Notes under the pieces: model-generated
Databases searched by the model: none
The model's input: the letters and a program-made list of their open reading frames with translations, nothing else
What the model was told of the DNA's origin: nothing
Translations under genes and position numbers: made by a program
From: Saccharofermentans sp.
GTDB lineage: Bacteria; Bacillota; Clostridia; Saccharofermentanales; Saccharofermentanaceae
Assembly: GCA_016292215.1 (NCBI GenBank)
Contig: JAEFBB010000001.1
Location: 1 to 64,000 of the forward strand
Direction: 5' to 3'
DNA: 64,000 nucleotides
Shown: positions 42,362-50,520 of the stretch, in pieces
How positions within the stretch are numbered: the first letter of the stretch is position 1
How the letters are laid out: every line of letters starts with the position of its first letter

Positions 42362-43984
42362 CTAATTAGCAACAGCTTCGTGAAGCGTTTTTCTGACAGC
42401 ACCTGTCTCCTTGATGAGCTTATCCAGATAGCACTCGATAGCAGGGGTTAAGCCTGCCTTATTGAGATCTGATCCGAATACTGTCTCGTTGGCAAGGATA
42501 GAAGTGAGCTTACCCTTAACGCTGTCAGTCATGCCGAAGGAAATGCCTGCTTTTTTTAGCTCATTCCGGAAGAATTCAGCCAGCGGATCTGAGCTTAATT
42601 CAAAAGCATTTCCATTATCATCTACTGCGAGAAGATATCTGAGCCACCCTGCGATAACGAGCGGGATGAGCTTTAATGAAGGGATCTTTTCGGGCGCATC
42701 ATTAACATAAGAATTGATCGTGATCCCGTATCTGATAGGAAGCTTTTGGCTTGTGTCAGTAGCGATCCTTTGAGGTGTGTCAGGCAGGAAAGGATTAGGG
42801 AATCTCTCTTCCAATACTTCTTTAAGGAAAGCCTCGGGGTTAAGGATCTTAGGGTCGCAAACGACAGGGAGACATTCGTTATAGCCCATGGTCGTAACAA
42901 GCTTCTTTAAGTCTTCGTCATTCATCTCGTCTGAGATCTTTGTAAAGCCTAAAAGGCATCCGAAGATCGCGAGCGCCGTATGCAAAGGATTGAGACAAGC
43001 AGTTACCTTCATTCTCTCAGCCTTGTCTACCGTATCCCTGTCAGTTAAGATCACGCCGCCTTTAGCGAGGTCAGGTCTGCCGTTAGGGAAGAGGTCTTCA
43101 ACGACCAGGTATTCCGGGACTTCAGCATTGACAAAAGGAGCAGCGTAAACTCCGGTTGTGGTTTTGACGCTCTTGAGATTATCGATGCCCAGAAAGGTAA
43201 GCTGGTTCAGTATCTCGTCTGAAGGCCTGGGTGTTATCTTATCGATCATGGTCCATGGGAATGCTACAAGGGTCGGATCATCTACATAATCTTTGAAGGC
43301 ACCATCCACAAGGCCCTTATCAGTCCAGGCACCGATTATCTCTAAAACTGATGTCTTAAGCTTATCTCCGTTATGGCTGCAGTTATCCATGCTGACCAGC
43401 GCCAGAGGGAATTTTCCTGCTTTGAATCTTTCATAGAGAGCAGATGCGATAAATCCCATACATGTAACAGGATGTGCAGGTCCGTTCTCCATATCTTCCA
43501 CAGCCTGCGCGAAAAGCTTGCCGTCAGCATCTCTTAATGCGTAGCCCTTCTCCGTGATCGTGAAAGAAATAATCTGAAGGGAAGGGTTAGTAACGATCTC
43601 GTTTAATCTTTTTATATTCTCTTCGTTATCGTAGTTTGCGGGAACTGCTTCAGTGATATTGCCGATGATCTCATAACCTGTATTGCCATCGGATTTAAGG
43701 TCGCAGATGATCGTGAGATTATCGAAAGGCTTATAGATCTTCTCGAAGTTCTCATAATCCTGGGTGCCGCATACGATGATGCCGGTATCAGCAAGTCCCT
43801 GATTGAGGAGCCTTTGATTGATCCTTGCGATGAATGCCCTGAAGATATTTCCGCCTCCTACATGAAGCCAGGTCGGATTAGCAGTCGTGTTGGCAATGAC
43901 TTTATCAATGTCGTACTTAGGAAGGACAACATTTATGCTGTCCCAGAATTCGGTGTTCTTAAGATTGGTTTTAGAAAGATCCAT
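42362..43984 (-). CDS. uxuB: D-mannonate oxidoreductase / fructuronate reductase
   Basis: The 540-residue NAD-dependent enzyme starts at 43984 (AAAGGAAC upstream, rather than an in-frame start 14 codons earlier). It belongs to the long-chain mannitol dehydrogenase family: LHVGGGNIFRAFIARINQRL near residue 35 is the nucleotide-binding entry, VSMDNCSHNGDKLK near 204 and KVTACLNPLHTALAIF near 330 are family signatures. It interconverts fructuronate and mannonate. It is flanked by uxuA and the GntR gene. A non-terminating hairpin (44025-44066) lies between uxuA and uxuB and may tune relative levels. Confidence 0.93.
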   Translation of the reverse strand: MDLSKTNLKNTEFWDSINVVLPKYDIDKVIANTTANPTWLHVGGGNIFRAFIARINQRLLNQGLADTGIIVCGTQDYENFEKIYKPFDNLTIICDLKSDGNTGYEIIGNITEAVPANYDNEENIKRLNEIVTNPSLQIISFTITEKGYALRDADGKLFAQAVEDMENGPAHPVTCMGFIASALYERFKAGKFPLALVSMDNCSHNGDKLKTSVLEIIGAWTDKGLVDGAFKDYVDDPTLVAFPWTMIDKITPRPSDEILNQLTFLGIDNLKSVKTTTGVYAAPFVNAEVPEYLVVEDLFPNGRPDLAKGGVILTDRDTVDKAERMKVTACLNPLHTALAIFGCLLGFTKISDEMNDEDLKKLVTTMGYNECLPVVCDPKILNPEAFLKEVLEERFPNPFLPDTPQRIATDTSQKLPIRYGITINSYVNDAPEKIPSLKLIPLVIAGWLRYLLAVDDNGNAFELSSDPLAEFFRNELKKAGISFGMTDSVKGKLTSILANETVFGSDLNKAGLTPAIECYLDKLIKETGAVRKTLHEAVAN

Positions 43985-44024
43985 GCTCAAGTTCCTTTCT
44001 TCGTGAGCTTGCCTGATTTCAGAC

Positions 44025-44066
44025 AAAACCGATAACCTTATAAGGATATATAAGATTATCGGTTTT
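44025..44066 (-). other. Intercistronic hairpin between uxuA and uxuB
   Basis: An 11-bp perfect stem AAAACCGATAA/TTATCGGTTTT (44025-44035 with 44056-44066) encloses a smaller palindrome CCTTATAAGG (44036-44045). There is no U run after it in the leftward direction, so mRNA stabilisation or partial termination fits better than a full stop. Confidence 0.7.
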
Positions 44067-44096
44067 GCGGGAGGAGTGCTCTATGAATACAAAAAA

Positions 44097-45170
44097 TTAC
44101 TTACTTAATTTACTTACGGCTTCCCATAAACCGTTAATATATGTCGCGCCCAGCGCCCTGTCGTAAAGACCATAGCCTGGTCTGCCTTCTTCACCCCATA
44201 TCATGCGGCCGTGATCAGGACGGATGTAACCGTCGAATCCGTTATCGTAAAGTGCCTTAACAATTGCAAACATATCGAGATCGCCTTCAGATGACAGGTG
44301 AGCTGACTCGTGGAAATCTGTCTCTGACTCGTGCTTTACATTTCTCAAGTGTACGAAATGAACTTTGCCTTTTGGAGTGAATGTTTTCGCGATATCAACA
44401 ACATCATTATGAATGCCTGCGCCGAGACTGCCTGTGCAGAGCGTAAGACCGTTGCGCTTTGAAGTGTTGAGATTAAGATACTTCTCGATCGACTCCTTGC
44501 TGTTAACCACCTTGGGCAGGTTGAAAAGCGGGAACGGCGGATCATCCGGATGCACCGCGAAATTAATATCGAGTTCCTCGGCTTCAGGAATGACTGCATC
44601 GAGGAAATACTTAATGTTCTTAAAATACTCTTCAGAGGAAACATTCTGATAGAACTTGATGTCTTCAGCCATCTGACCGAATCTCTCAGGCTCCCATCCG
44701 GGAAGGCTGAAGTTATTAGAGCCGCCGATCATGGAAGAGGTGATAGCTTCAAGGGTGAGCTTGGTAGCTTCATCATGGCTGTAAGCCATAGCGGTACTGC
44801 CGTCAGAAAGCTCTTTTGCAAGATTGCTCCTGTACCAGTCCATAACAGGCATGAAATTATAACAGATGCACTTAACTCCGGCAGATGCAAGATTCTTCAT
44901 CGAGGCAATGTAATTGTCGATGAACAAATTTCTGGTAGGCAAGCCCTTCTTAATGTCTTCGTGGATATTAAGGCTCTCAATGACTTCCATCTCAAGGCCG
45001 TAGGAATTGATCTCGTTCTTGACCAGATTGATCTCATCCATAGTCCAGATATCGCCGACGGGAATTCTGGTAAGATGAGTAGCGACTCCGCTAACGCCGG
45101 GAACCTGCTTAATGTGCTTCAGCGATACACTGTCATCGCCGTATGGAAACCACCTTAACACCAATTTCAT
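44097..45170 (-). CDS. uxuA: Mannonate dehydratase
   Basis: The 357-residue enzyme starts at 45170 with MKLVLRWFPYGDDSVSLKHI, the usual UxuA N-terminus; a longer frame to 45305 crosses the promoter. It has the TIM-barrel blocks CYNFMPVMDW, AVHPDDPPFP, LCTGSLG and RPDHGRMIWGE, with metal-binding His, Asp and Cys. It dehydrates D-mannonate to 2-keto-3-deoxygluconate. It is first in a leftward unit with uxuB and the GntR gene, under a consensus promoter overlapped by a palindromic operator. Confidence 0.96.
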   Translation of the reverse strand: MKLVLRWFPYGDDSVSLKHIKQVPGVSGVATHLTRIPVGDIWTMDEINLVKNEINSYGLEMEVIESLNIHEDIKKGLPTRNLFIDNYIASMKNLASAGVKCICYNFMPVMDWYRSNLAKELSDGSTAMAYSHDEATKLTLEAITSSMIGGSNNFSLPGWEPERFGQMAEDIKFYQNVSSEEYFKNIKYFLDAVIPEAEELDINFAVHPDDPPFPLFNLPKVVNSKESIEKYLNLNTSKRNGLTLCTGSLGAGIHNDVVDIAKTFTPKGKVHFVHLRNVKHESETDFHESAHLSSEGDLDMFAIVKALYDNGFDGYIRPDHGRMIWGEEGRPGYGLYDRALGATYINGLWEAVSKLSK

Positions 45171-45237
45171 ATGAATTATTACCCTTGAATCAAAGTCTGA
45201 AAGAGAATCCCGAGCCATACTGAGTCTCATTCTGTAA

Positions 45238-45269
45238 ACTAGTATACTAGTAGGCTTGAAGGCTGTCAA
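45238..45269 (-). promoter_or_regulatory. uxuA promoter with GntR-type operator
   Basis: On the minus strand TTGACA (45264-45269), 17 bases, TATACT (45241-45246). The -10 is buried in the perfect palindrome ACTAGTATACTAGT (45238-45251). A related site lies upstream of the importer (48417-48431). Binding by the GntR protein of this unit is inferred. Confidence 0.88.
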
Positions 45270-45312
45270 TAGATTATGACATATTGAAATGTTAACTCTA
45301 TTCAAATATCAG

Positions 45313-45343
45313 AAAAACCCCTCAAACTATAGCAAAATAGGGG
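45313..45343 (-). terminator. Possible terminator of the YesL-like unit
   Basis: A CCCCT/AGGGG stem (45318-45322 with 45339-45343) with a 16-base loop, followed on the minus strand by a T run. The stem is short, so it is tentative. Confidence 0.4.
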
Positions 45344-45434
45344 ATAAGTTATGAATCCGCGGGCTCATTTAATGCATTTTTATGCATATAAATGGTTAAG
45401 TGTTGTTTTAGCCCGGCTGACTTTTTTAAGCAGA

Positions 45435-45818
45435 TCAGTTTTCTTCTGATCCTTCAACGTCTTCCGTTTCTTCTTCCTGTTTCTTTACGGACTTTGGTTT
45501 AAACAGTCTGAAGATGACAGGGATAAGTGCGACAAAACCGAACAGCTTTATTACTTCGCCCAAAGTCGCGAAATATACAGCCCAGACATCGTACTGTTCT
45601 CCGGTAACGCCTGTCAGGTTGGTGCAGGTTTTCATGCCCGTATAAAGGAAAAGACCTACGAGTATGAGACATACTGAGATAACCGTTGTCTTCATTGGAA
45701 TGGTCTCATATTTCTCGGGATTGAGTTTTTTAACGCTTAAAAAGATACCGATAAAGATGAAGACGGCAGCGGCGATACCTAATCCCAGCTGAATGTAGTT
45801 TAGATAAGATTCAGGCAT
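45435..45818 (-). CDS. Small membrane protein coupled to the YesL-like gene
   Basis: A 127-residue protein with three hydrophobic helices (about residues 9-28, 44-62, 81-103) and an acidic, Glu-rich C-terminus. Its start overlaps the end of the YesL-like gene by 8 bases. I do not recognise the family. Position suggests a partner of the YesL-like membrane protein. Confidence 0.7.
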   Translation of the reverse strand: MPESYLNYIQLGLGIAAAVFIFIGIFLSVKKLNPEKYETIPMKTTVISVCLILVGLFLYTGMKTCTNLTGVTGEQYDVWAVYFATLGEVIKLFGFVALIPVIFRLFKPKSVKKQEEETEDVEGSEEN

Positions 45819-46575
45819 TATCTTCTTCCTCGTTTATTGTATCGGTGCCGTTATCTTCTGATGTATCATCTGTTTCTTCCTCAGATATATCTTCTTCGGA
45901 ATCATCATCGATAAATTCTTCGTTCAGTTCAGGTTCTGATTCTTTTTCTTCGCGGGCTTTCTCAACTCTTACAGCAGCGGCGAAAGCCTTCTCGGTGATC
46001 ATCTGAACAAGATATGTCGCAGCAACCGGTGTGATAAGTGCGGCCGGCGGGAAAACGATGCTGATGCCTAATGCGATTATCTCTATAAACCAGATGAGGA
46101 AAAACTTCGGGAAGAAAATCATGCAAAGCGTGAAGCTGTTAGTGATCGTGCCTTTGATACCGTTTCTGAATCTCGACAGAAGCGGATATACGAAGGGCAG
46201 GGAGAATATGACCGGTATCACCGGAATAAATGCAACGAGAGTATACCAGGCCGGAAGCTTTATGCCGTTAAAACCGTTAAGCGCAAAGTAGATATTAAAT
46301 CCTGCGGCTGCGCTGTAAGCAATATAAAGAATATGAATGATAATTCCGTTTTTGAGATTATCTTTCAAAGAGTGCATGAAGTCTTTGGTAATCGTAGTGC
46401 TCTTCTTTTTGTATTTACGGTATACGGTGTAGTAAAGAGCAGAGCATGACGCACCGATCGTCACGACAGGAATGCAGAACGCCAGGAACAGACAGGAAAT
46501 GATTACCACATTTCCTATTGATTCAGTGAGCTTATAGAGCCAGCTCGATGTAATTCTGTCAAATGAACTTTTCAT
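45811..46575 (-). CDS. YesL-like (DUF624) membrane protein
   Basis: The 254-residue protein is started at 46575 (AAGGAG upstream). It has five or six hydrophobic helices in residues 15-205, with the DUF624 pattern of an early IISCLFLAFCIPVVTIGAS helix, and a very acidic tail (about 215-254). YesL-type proteins accompany LplABC-type oligosaccharide importers in pectin and xylan loci of Firmicutes; their role is unknown. It is divergent from the acetylesterase, and a half-operator ACTAGTAT lies at 46629-46636. Confidence 0.8.
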   Translation of the reverse strand: MKSSFDRITSSWLYKLTESIGNVVIISCLFLAFCIPVVTIGASCSALYYTVYRKYKKKSTTITKDFMHSLKDNLKNGIIIHILYIAYSAAAGFNIYFALNGFNGIKLPAWYTLVAFIPVIPVIFSLPFVYPLLSRFRNGIKGTITNSFTLCMIFFPKFFLIWFIEIIALGISIVFPPAALITPVAATYLVQMITEKAFAAAVRVEKAREEKESEPELNEEFIDDDSEEDISEEETDDTSEDNGTDTINEEEDNA

Positions 46576-46599
46576 CAGATCTCGTCTCCTTGTAGTGTC

Positions 46600-46629
46600 A
46601 GTATAATGAAATAAACAACGAGTTGTCAA
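46600..46629 (-). promoter_or_regulatory. Promoter of the YesL-like unit
   Basis: On the minus strand TTGACA (46624-46629), 18 bases, TATACT (46600-46605). The half-operator ACTAGTAT abuts the -35 upstream. Confidence 0.75.
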
Positions 46630-46652
46630 CTAGTATGCAAGGCAAGAATTTG

Positions 46653-46661
46653 TGTTATACT
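46653..46661 (+). promoter_or_regulatory. Extended -10 promoter of the acetylesterase gene
   Basis: TGT-TATACT 78 bases before the ATG at 46739, with no clear -35. Confidence 0.5.
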
Positions 46662-46738
46662 TACAGTACTTGCGGAAAGATCCGTTAGTGATATAAGTAA
46701 ATATATTCAGTGTTTACATAAGAAGGGCGGTAAAGGAA

Positions 46739-48259
46739 ATGTCTGCAACTAAGCTTCTCGGCATCTATTCAGACGGAATGATTTTCCAGAGAAATAAGGA
46801 AATAATAATCGAAGGAACGGAAAATGTTTTACCTGAGGTCAAGGTAACTTTCGCCGGCACCATTAAGACTGCTGTGGTTGAGAATGGCAAGTTCAAGGCT
46901 GTCCTTCCTCCCTTTGATGTAACGCGCGGTGAATCACTTAAAGTGGAAGGCACCGATACCATCGAAGTTACTGATGTCTGCGTAGGTGACGTCTTTATGC
47001 TCGCAGGCCAATCGAATATGGAGCTTCCTGTTGTAAGAACAGTAGATCTTAATAAAGACGAGATCGAAGCGAATGACTATCCCGAAGTAAGACAGTTCCA
47101 GCTGGTTCCCGATTATGAACTTCCGTTAAAGGGTGAAGAGTCGATATGCGCCTTTCCCGACGGCAAATGGATCAAAGCAACCGGTGAAGACAAGTATGCT
47201 TTCAGCGCCATCGGTTTTTATGCAGCGAAAAGAATATACGAGAAGACCGGAGTTCCGATCGGCCTTATCCTTAATGCGCAGGGCGGTGCAACTATTGAAG
47301 CCTACATGTCTGAAGAAGATAACGAAGCTTGTGGTACTAAGGAAGAAGATATCGCGCCTTATAGAGGCAAGGGCGCCATCAAGGATTACCTTGCAAGATG
47401 TGAGCAGAACACGATTACGTGGCGCGGCAATACAGTGGTAAAGGATTTTGATCTCGAGGCAGCTTTGGCTGATGCAAAAGATGTCGAACTTCCCGGAATA
47501 GTTGTTACCGGTTTCTCGGGAAGCATCTGGTTCGTAAAAGAGTTCGAGCTTGATACTGTTCCGGAAGGGCAGTGCCTGCTGAAGTTAGGTGATCTTATTG
47601 ATGCTGATGTCACTTACGTAAACGGTGTTGAAGTAGGACGTACCGAGTATCAGTACCCGCCACGGAAATATTATTTCGACGGATCGATACTTAAGACAGG
47701 CAAGAATATTATCAGCACGAGACTCATCATAGAATTAGGCAAGGGAGGATTTGTTCCCGGACATCCTTATTACCTTGAGACTGAGTTCGGTAAGATCGAT
47801 CTTACCGGAACATGGAAGATGGTGCCCGAGAAGAAGCTGGATGATTTTGTTCCCGGCAAGCTTGCTCAGATGATACCGCTTACGCTTTATTATGCGGCAC
47901 TTATTCCTCTTCGGAATTTTGCAGTCTCCCAGATCTGGTGGTGCCAGGGCGAGTCTAATTCCGGTGAGCCTGAAGGATACGATAAAAAGATGATCCTCAT
48001 GTTTAAGAAGATGAGAGAGATGTATGGTGATGTTCCGGCTATCATTATCAGGATCGCTGATTACATCAATCCGCTGACATTTGAGACTGAAGTTCCCGAA
48101 GGCTGGAGAGAAGTACAAAGACTGCAGGATGAAGCACCGAACTACATAGATAATGTAAAAGTAGTGAGAAGTCCGTGCCCGGATCCGATACATGAACTTC
48201 ATCCGCAGAACAAGAGCGGAATCGGAGCAGATGTTGCAAAAGCATCGCTGGAATTCTGA
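46739..48259 (+). CDS. SASA-domain (sialate O-acetylesterase-type) carbohydrate esterase
   Basis: The 506-residue protein has no signal peptide, so it acts in the cytosol. The catalytic serine lies in LAGQSNMELP (S about residue 97), and the Asp-x-x-His pair is in CPDPIHELHPQNKSG near the end. An inserted jelly-roll-like region (about 260-350) interrupts the SASA domain, a common layout in acetyl-xylan/sialate esterases. It would remove acetyl groups from imported oligosaccharides, which fits the glucuronate locus. Sialate itself is unlikely, as no Neu5Ac genes are present. A terminator follows. Confidence 0.88.
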   Translation: MSATKLLGIYSDGMIFQRNKEIIIEGTENVLPEVKVTFAGTIKTAVVENGKFKAVLPPFDVTRGESLKVEGTDTIEVTDVCVGDVFMLAGQSNMELPVVRTVDLNKDEIEANDYPEVRQFQLVPDYELPLKGEESICAFPDGKWIKATGEDKYAFSAIGFYAAKRIYEKTGVPIGLILNAQGGATIEAYMSEEDNEACGTKEEDIAPYRGKGAIKDYLARCEQNTITWRGNTVVKDFDLEAALADAKDVELPGIVVTGFSGSIWFVKEFELDTVPEGQCLLKLGDLIDADVTYVNGVEVGRTEYQYPPRKYYFDGSILKTGKNIISTRLIIELGKGGFVPGHPYYLETEFGKIDLTGTWKMVPEKKLDDFVPGKLAQMIPLTLYYAALIPLRNFAVSQIWWCQGESNSGEPEGYDKKMILMFKKMREMYGDVPAIIIRIADYINPLTFETEVPEGWREVQRLQDEAPNYIDNVKVVRSPCPDPIHELHPQNKSGIGADVAKASLEF

Positions 48260-48293
48260 TAAATATATATATATACATTGAAACAGCATAAAA

Positions 48294-48332
48294 AGCGTCT
48301 CAAAAACATCAGTTTTGGGACGCTGATTTTTT
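48294..48332 (+). terminator. Terminator of the acetylesterase gene
   Basis: A 12-bp stem AGCGTCTCAAAA/TTTTGGGACGCT (one wobble) with a 7-base loop and a T run. Confidence 0.88.
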
Positions 48333-48368
48333 GCACTAAGAGTCCTTGTTACAGACCGAATAAATCTA

Positions 48369-48431
48369 TTGACATATCACAAATGTGGTGATAATCTCAT
48401 AACAAGCCAACTAACATACAAGTATACAAGT
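48369..48431 (+). promoter_or_regulatory. Promoter and operator region of the oligosaccharide importer
   Basis: TTGACA (48369-48374) is followed by a palindrome TATCAC/GTGATA (48375-48380 with 48388-48393) overlapping a GATAAT-type -10. Downstream, in the leader, is TACAAGTATACAAGT (48417-48431), 13 of 15 bases like the uxuA operator. A regulator bound there would act as a roadblock. Confidence 0.7.
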
Positions 48432-48484
48432 ACGGTTACGAGTAAGAATTTTAGTTGACAAGAACGTAAGAGGGATATCTGAAG

Positions 48485-49507
48485 ATGAGTAAGAAGAAAG
48501 AGAATCAGGAACAGATTCAGCAGGAACTTCAGGAAGAAATCCTGGAAGAGGTTCAGGATGAAGCGGTAGCTGAATGGTCTCCCAAGCAGATAACCAGGCG
48601 CCAGAGAGCGTTGAAGGATTTCCGTGTCAACTGGCAGCTTTATCTTATGGTCATTGTGCCTGTTATATATTATGTGATCTTCAGATACGTTCCGATGTTC
48701 GGTAATATCCTTGCTTTCCGTAAGTACAATTCTGGCGGAAGCATCTTCGGTACGGGCCCTCTGACTCTTAAGTACTTTAAGCAGTTCATTACTTCCAAGC
48801 CTTTCTGGCAGGCATTTTCAAATACTCTTATCCTTAACGGTCTCTATCTGATAGTCAGATTCCCGTTAACACTTATTTTCGCTTTGCTCATAAACGAGAT
48901 CAGAAATCTTCATTGGAAGAAATTCGTACAGACAGTATCTTATCTTCCTCACTTCATCTCAATGGTTATCGTATGCGGCATGATCAAGGAACTCTTATCA
49001 ACATCAGGTCCTATCAATGCTTTGATCGCCAGCTGGGGCGGAGAGAAGATCCCCTTCATCTCACTTGCTCAATGGTTCAGAACGATCTTCGTTACATCCG
49101 GCGTATGGCAGAGCTTAGGATGGGGAACGATACTTTACCTCGCAGCTATGACCGGAATCAATCCTTCTCTTTATGAAGCAGCAACTGTTGACGGTGCTTC
49201 ACATTTCCAGAAGGTTCTCCACGTTACGATCCCCTGCATCCTTCCTACTATCGCTACGCTCCTTATCCTTGATATCGGCGGACTTGTAGGTTCAGGCGGT
49301 GCATTCGAGAAGGTATATCTCCTTGGCAATCCTATGACAGCAGAGACATCCGAGATCGTATCGACATACGTATACAAGATGGGTGTCGAGTCAGGAAACA
49401 TGAACTTCGCTACTGCAGTAGGACTTTTTGAAGGACTCATTAACCTGATCCTTCTGACATGCGCAAATGTTGTATCGCGTAAAGTCGCGAAGACGAGTCT
49501 TTGGTAA
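48485..49507 (+). CDS. lplB: Oligosaccharide ABC transporter permease (LplB type)
   Basis: The 340-residue inner-membrane protein has an unusual N-terminal Glu/Gln-rich coiled coil (1-45), then six helices. The EAA loop that docks the ATPase is YEAATVDGASHFQKVLHVTI (near residue 231). It belongs to the LplB/YtcP-type CUT1 permeases for polyuronate or complex oligosaccharides. GAGGGA lies upstream. It pairs with the next permease and the lipoprotein at 50521. No ATPase gene is present; CUT1 systems often share one MsmX-type ATPase encoded elsewhere. Confidence 0.93.
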   Translation: MSKKKENQEQIQQELQEEILEEVQDEAVAEWSPKQITRRQRALKDFRVNWQLYLMVIVPVIYYVIFRYVPMFGNILAFRKYNSGGSIFGTGPLTLKYFKQFITSKPFWQAFSNTLILNGLYLIVRFPLTLIFALLINEIRNLHWKKFVQTVSYLPHFISMVIVCGMIKELLSTSGPINALIASWGGEKIPFISLAQWFRTIFVTSGVWQSLGWGTILYLAAMTGINPSLYEAATVDGASHFQKVLHVTIPCILPTIATLLILDIGGLVGSGGAFEKVYLLGNPMTAETSEIVSTYVYKMGVESGNMNFATAVGLFEGLINLILLTCANVVSRKVAKTSLW

Positions 49508-49519
49508 GGAGGTGCTGAT

Positions 49520-50458
49520 ATGAGTAATCTTGAAAAATCAACACCTGAGTTCAAAGTGGAAGAGATCCATATTCATAACCGCAAGAACAAGATCAAGGAA
49601 TCCACAGGATATAAGGTTTTCGTAGTAATAAATACGATCATCATGATACTGGTAGCGTTCGCTACTCTCTATCCGTTCCTTTATCTGGTATCGCAGTCTT
49701 TCTCATCAAAGGAAGCGATCATTGCAGGTCACACGAGCCTTATTCCGAAAGGCTTCAATATTGATACATACATCTACGTAATAAAGGGAGAACATAATAA
49801 ATATGAGTTCCTGAGGTATTACGGCAACACGATCCTTTATACGGTAATAGGTACTGTATTATCGCTTTTCTTCTCGTGTATGCTTGCATACCCGCTCTCG
49901 AAAAATAATCTTAAGATCAACAGGTTCCTGTCTCCGTTCGTTATCTTTACGATGTATTTCGGCGGCGGTCTTATCGCAAACTACGTCTTGATGTTAAAGC
50001 TCGAACTCAAGGATACGATGTGGGGATTCATTCTCCCGATGCTCATCAGCACATACTACGTAATCCTCATGAGATCGTTCTTTATGAGCATCCCGAAAGA
50101 TCTCGAAGAAGCAGGTGAGATCGACGGTCTTAACAAGTTTGGTGTCTTCTGGCATATCGCAAGACCTTTGTCCACACCTATCATTGCGACAATGACTTTG
50201 TTCTACGCGGTTATGTATTGGAACAACTGGTTCAACGCAAAGCTCTATCTCCAGGATAAGAAAAAGTGGCCTGTAGCTTACTACCTGCAGACGATCATCA
50301 GAGGTGGCGGGGGTGCGTCAGATCCCGATGCGGAACAAATGTCAGCAAACATCAAATCCTGTGCGATGGTACTTACGGTATTACCGATCATCTGTGTATA
50401 TCCGTTCATTCAGAGATATTACGTCCAGGGCATGATGCTCGGCGGCGTAAAAGAGTAA
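49520..50458 (+). CDS. Oligosaccharide ABC transporter permease (LplC/YtcP type)
   Basis: The 312-residue second permease has six membrane helices after a basic N-terminus and the EAA loop EEAGEIDGLNKFGVFWHIAR (near residue 196). GGAGG lies 7 bases upstream of the start at 49520, 12 bases after the first permease. The two together form the heterodimeric channel of a CUT1 importer. Confidence 0.93.
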   Translation: MSNLEKSTPEFKVEEIHIHNRKNKIKESTGYKVFVVINTIIMILVAFATLYPFLYLVSQSFSSKEAIIAGHTSLIPKGFNIDTYIYVIKGEHNKYEFLRYYGNTILYTVIGTVLSLFFSCMLAYPLSKNNLKINRFLSPFVIFTMYFGGGLIANYVLMLKLELKDTMWGFILPMLISTYYVILMRSFFMSIPKDLEEAGEIDGLNKFGVFWHIARPLSTPIIATMTLFYAVMYWNNWFNAKLYLQDKKKWPVAYYLQTIIRGGGGASDPDAEQMSANIKSCAMVLTVLPIICVYPFIQRYYVQGMMLGGVKE

Positions 50459-50520
50459 TCAGATTTGTGCTTTAGGGGTAACCCACGGCAATAGAAAAAT
50501 GAAAAAGAAAGGAACAAGTT

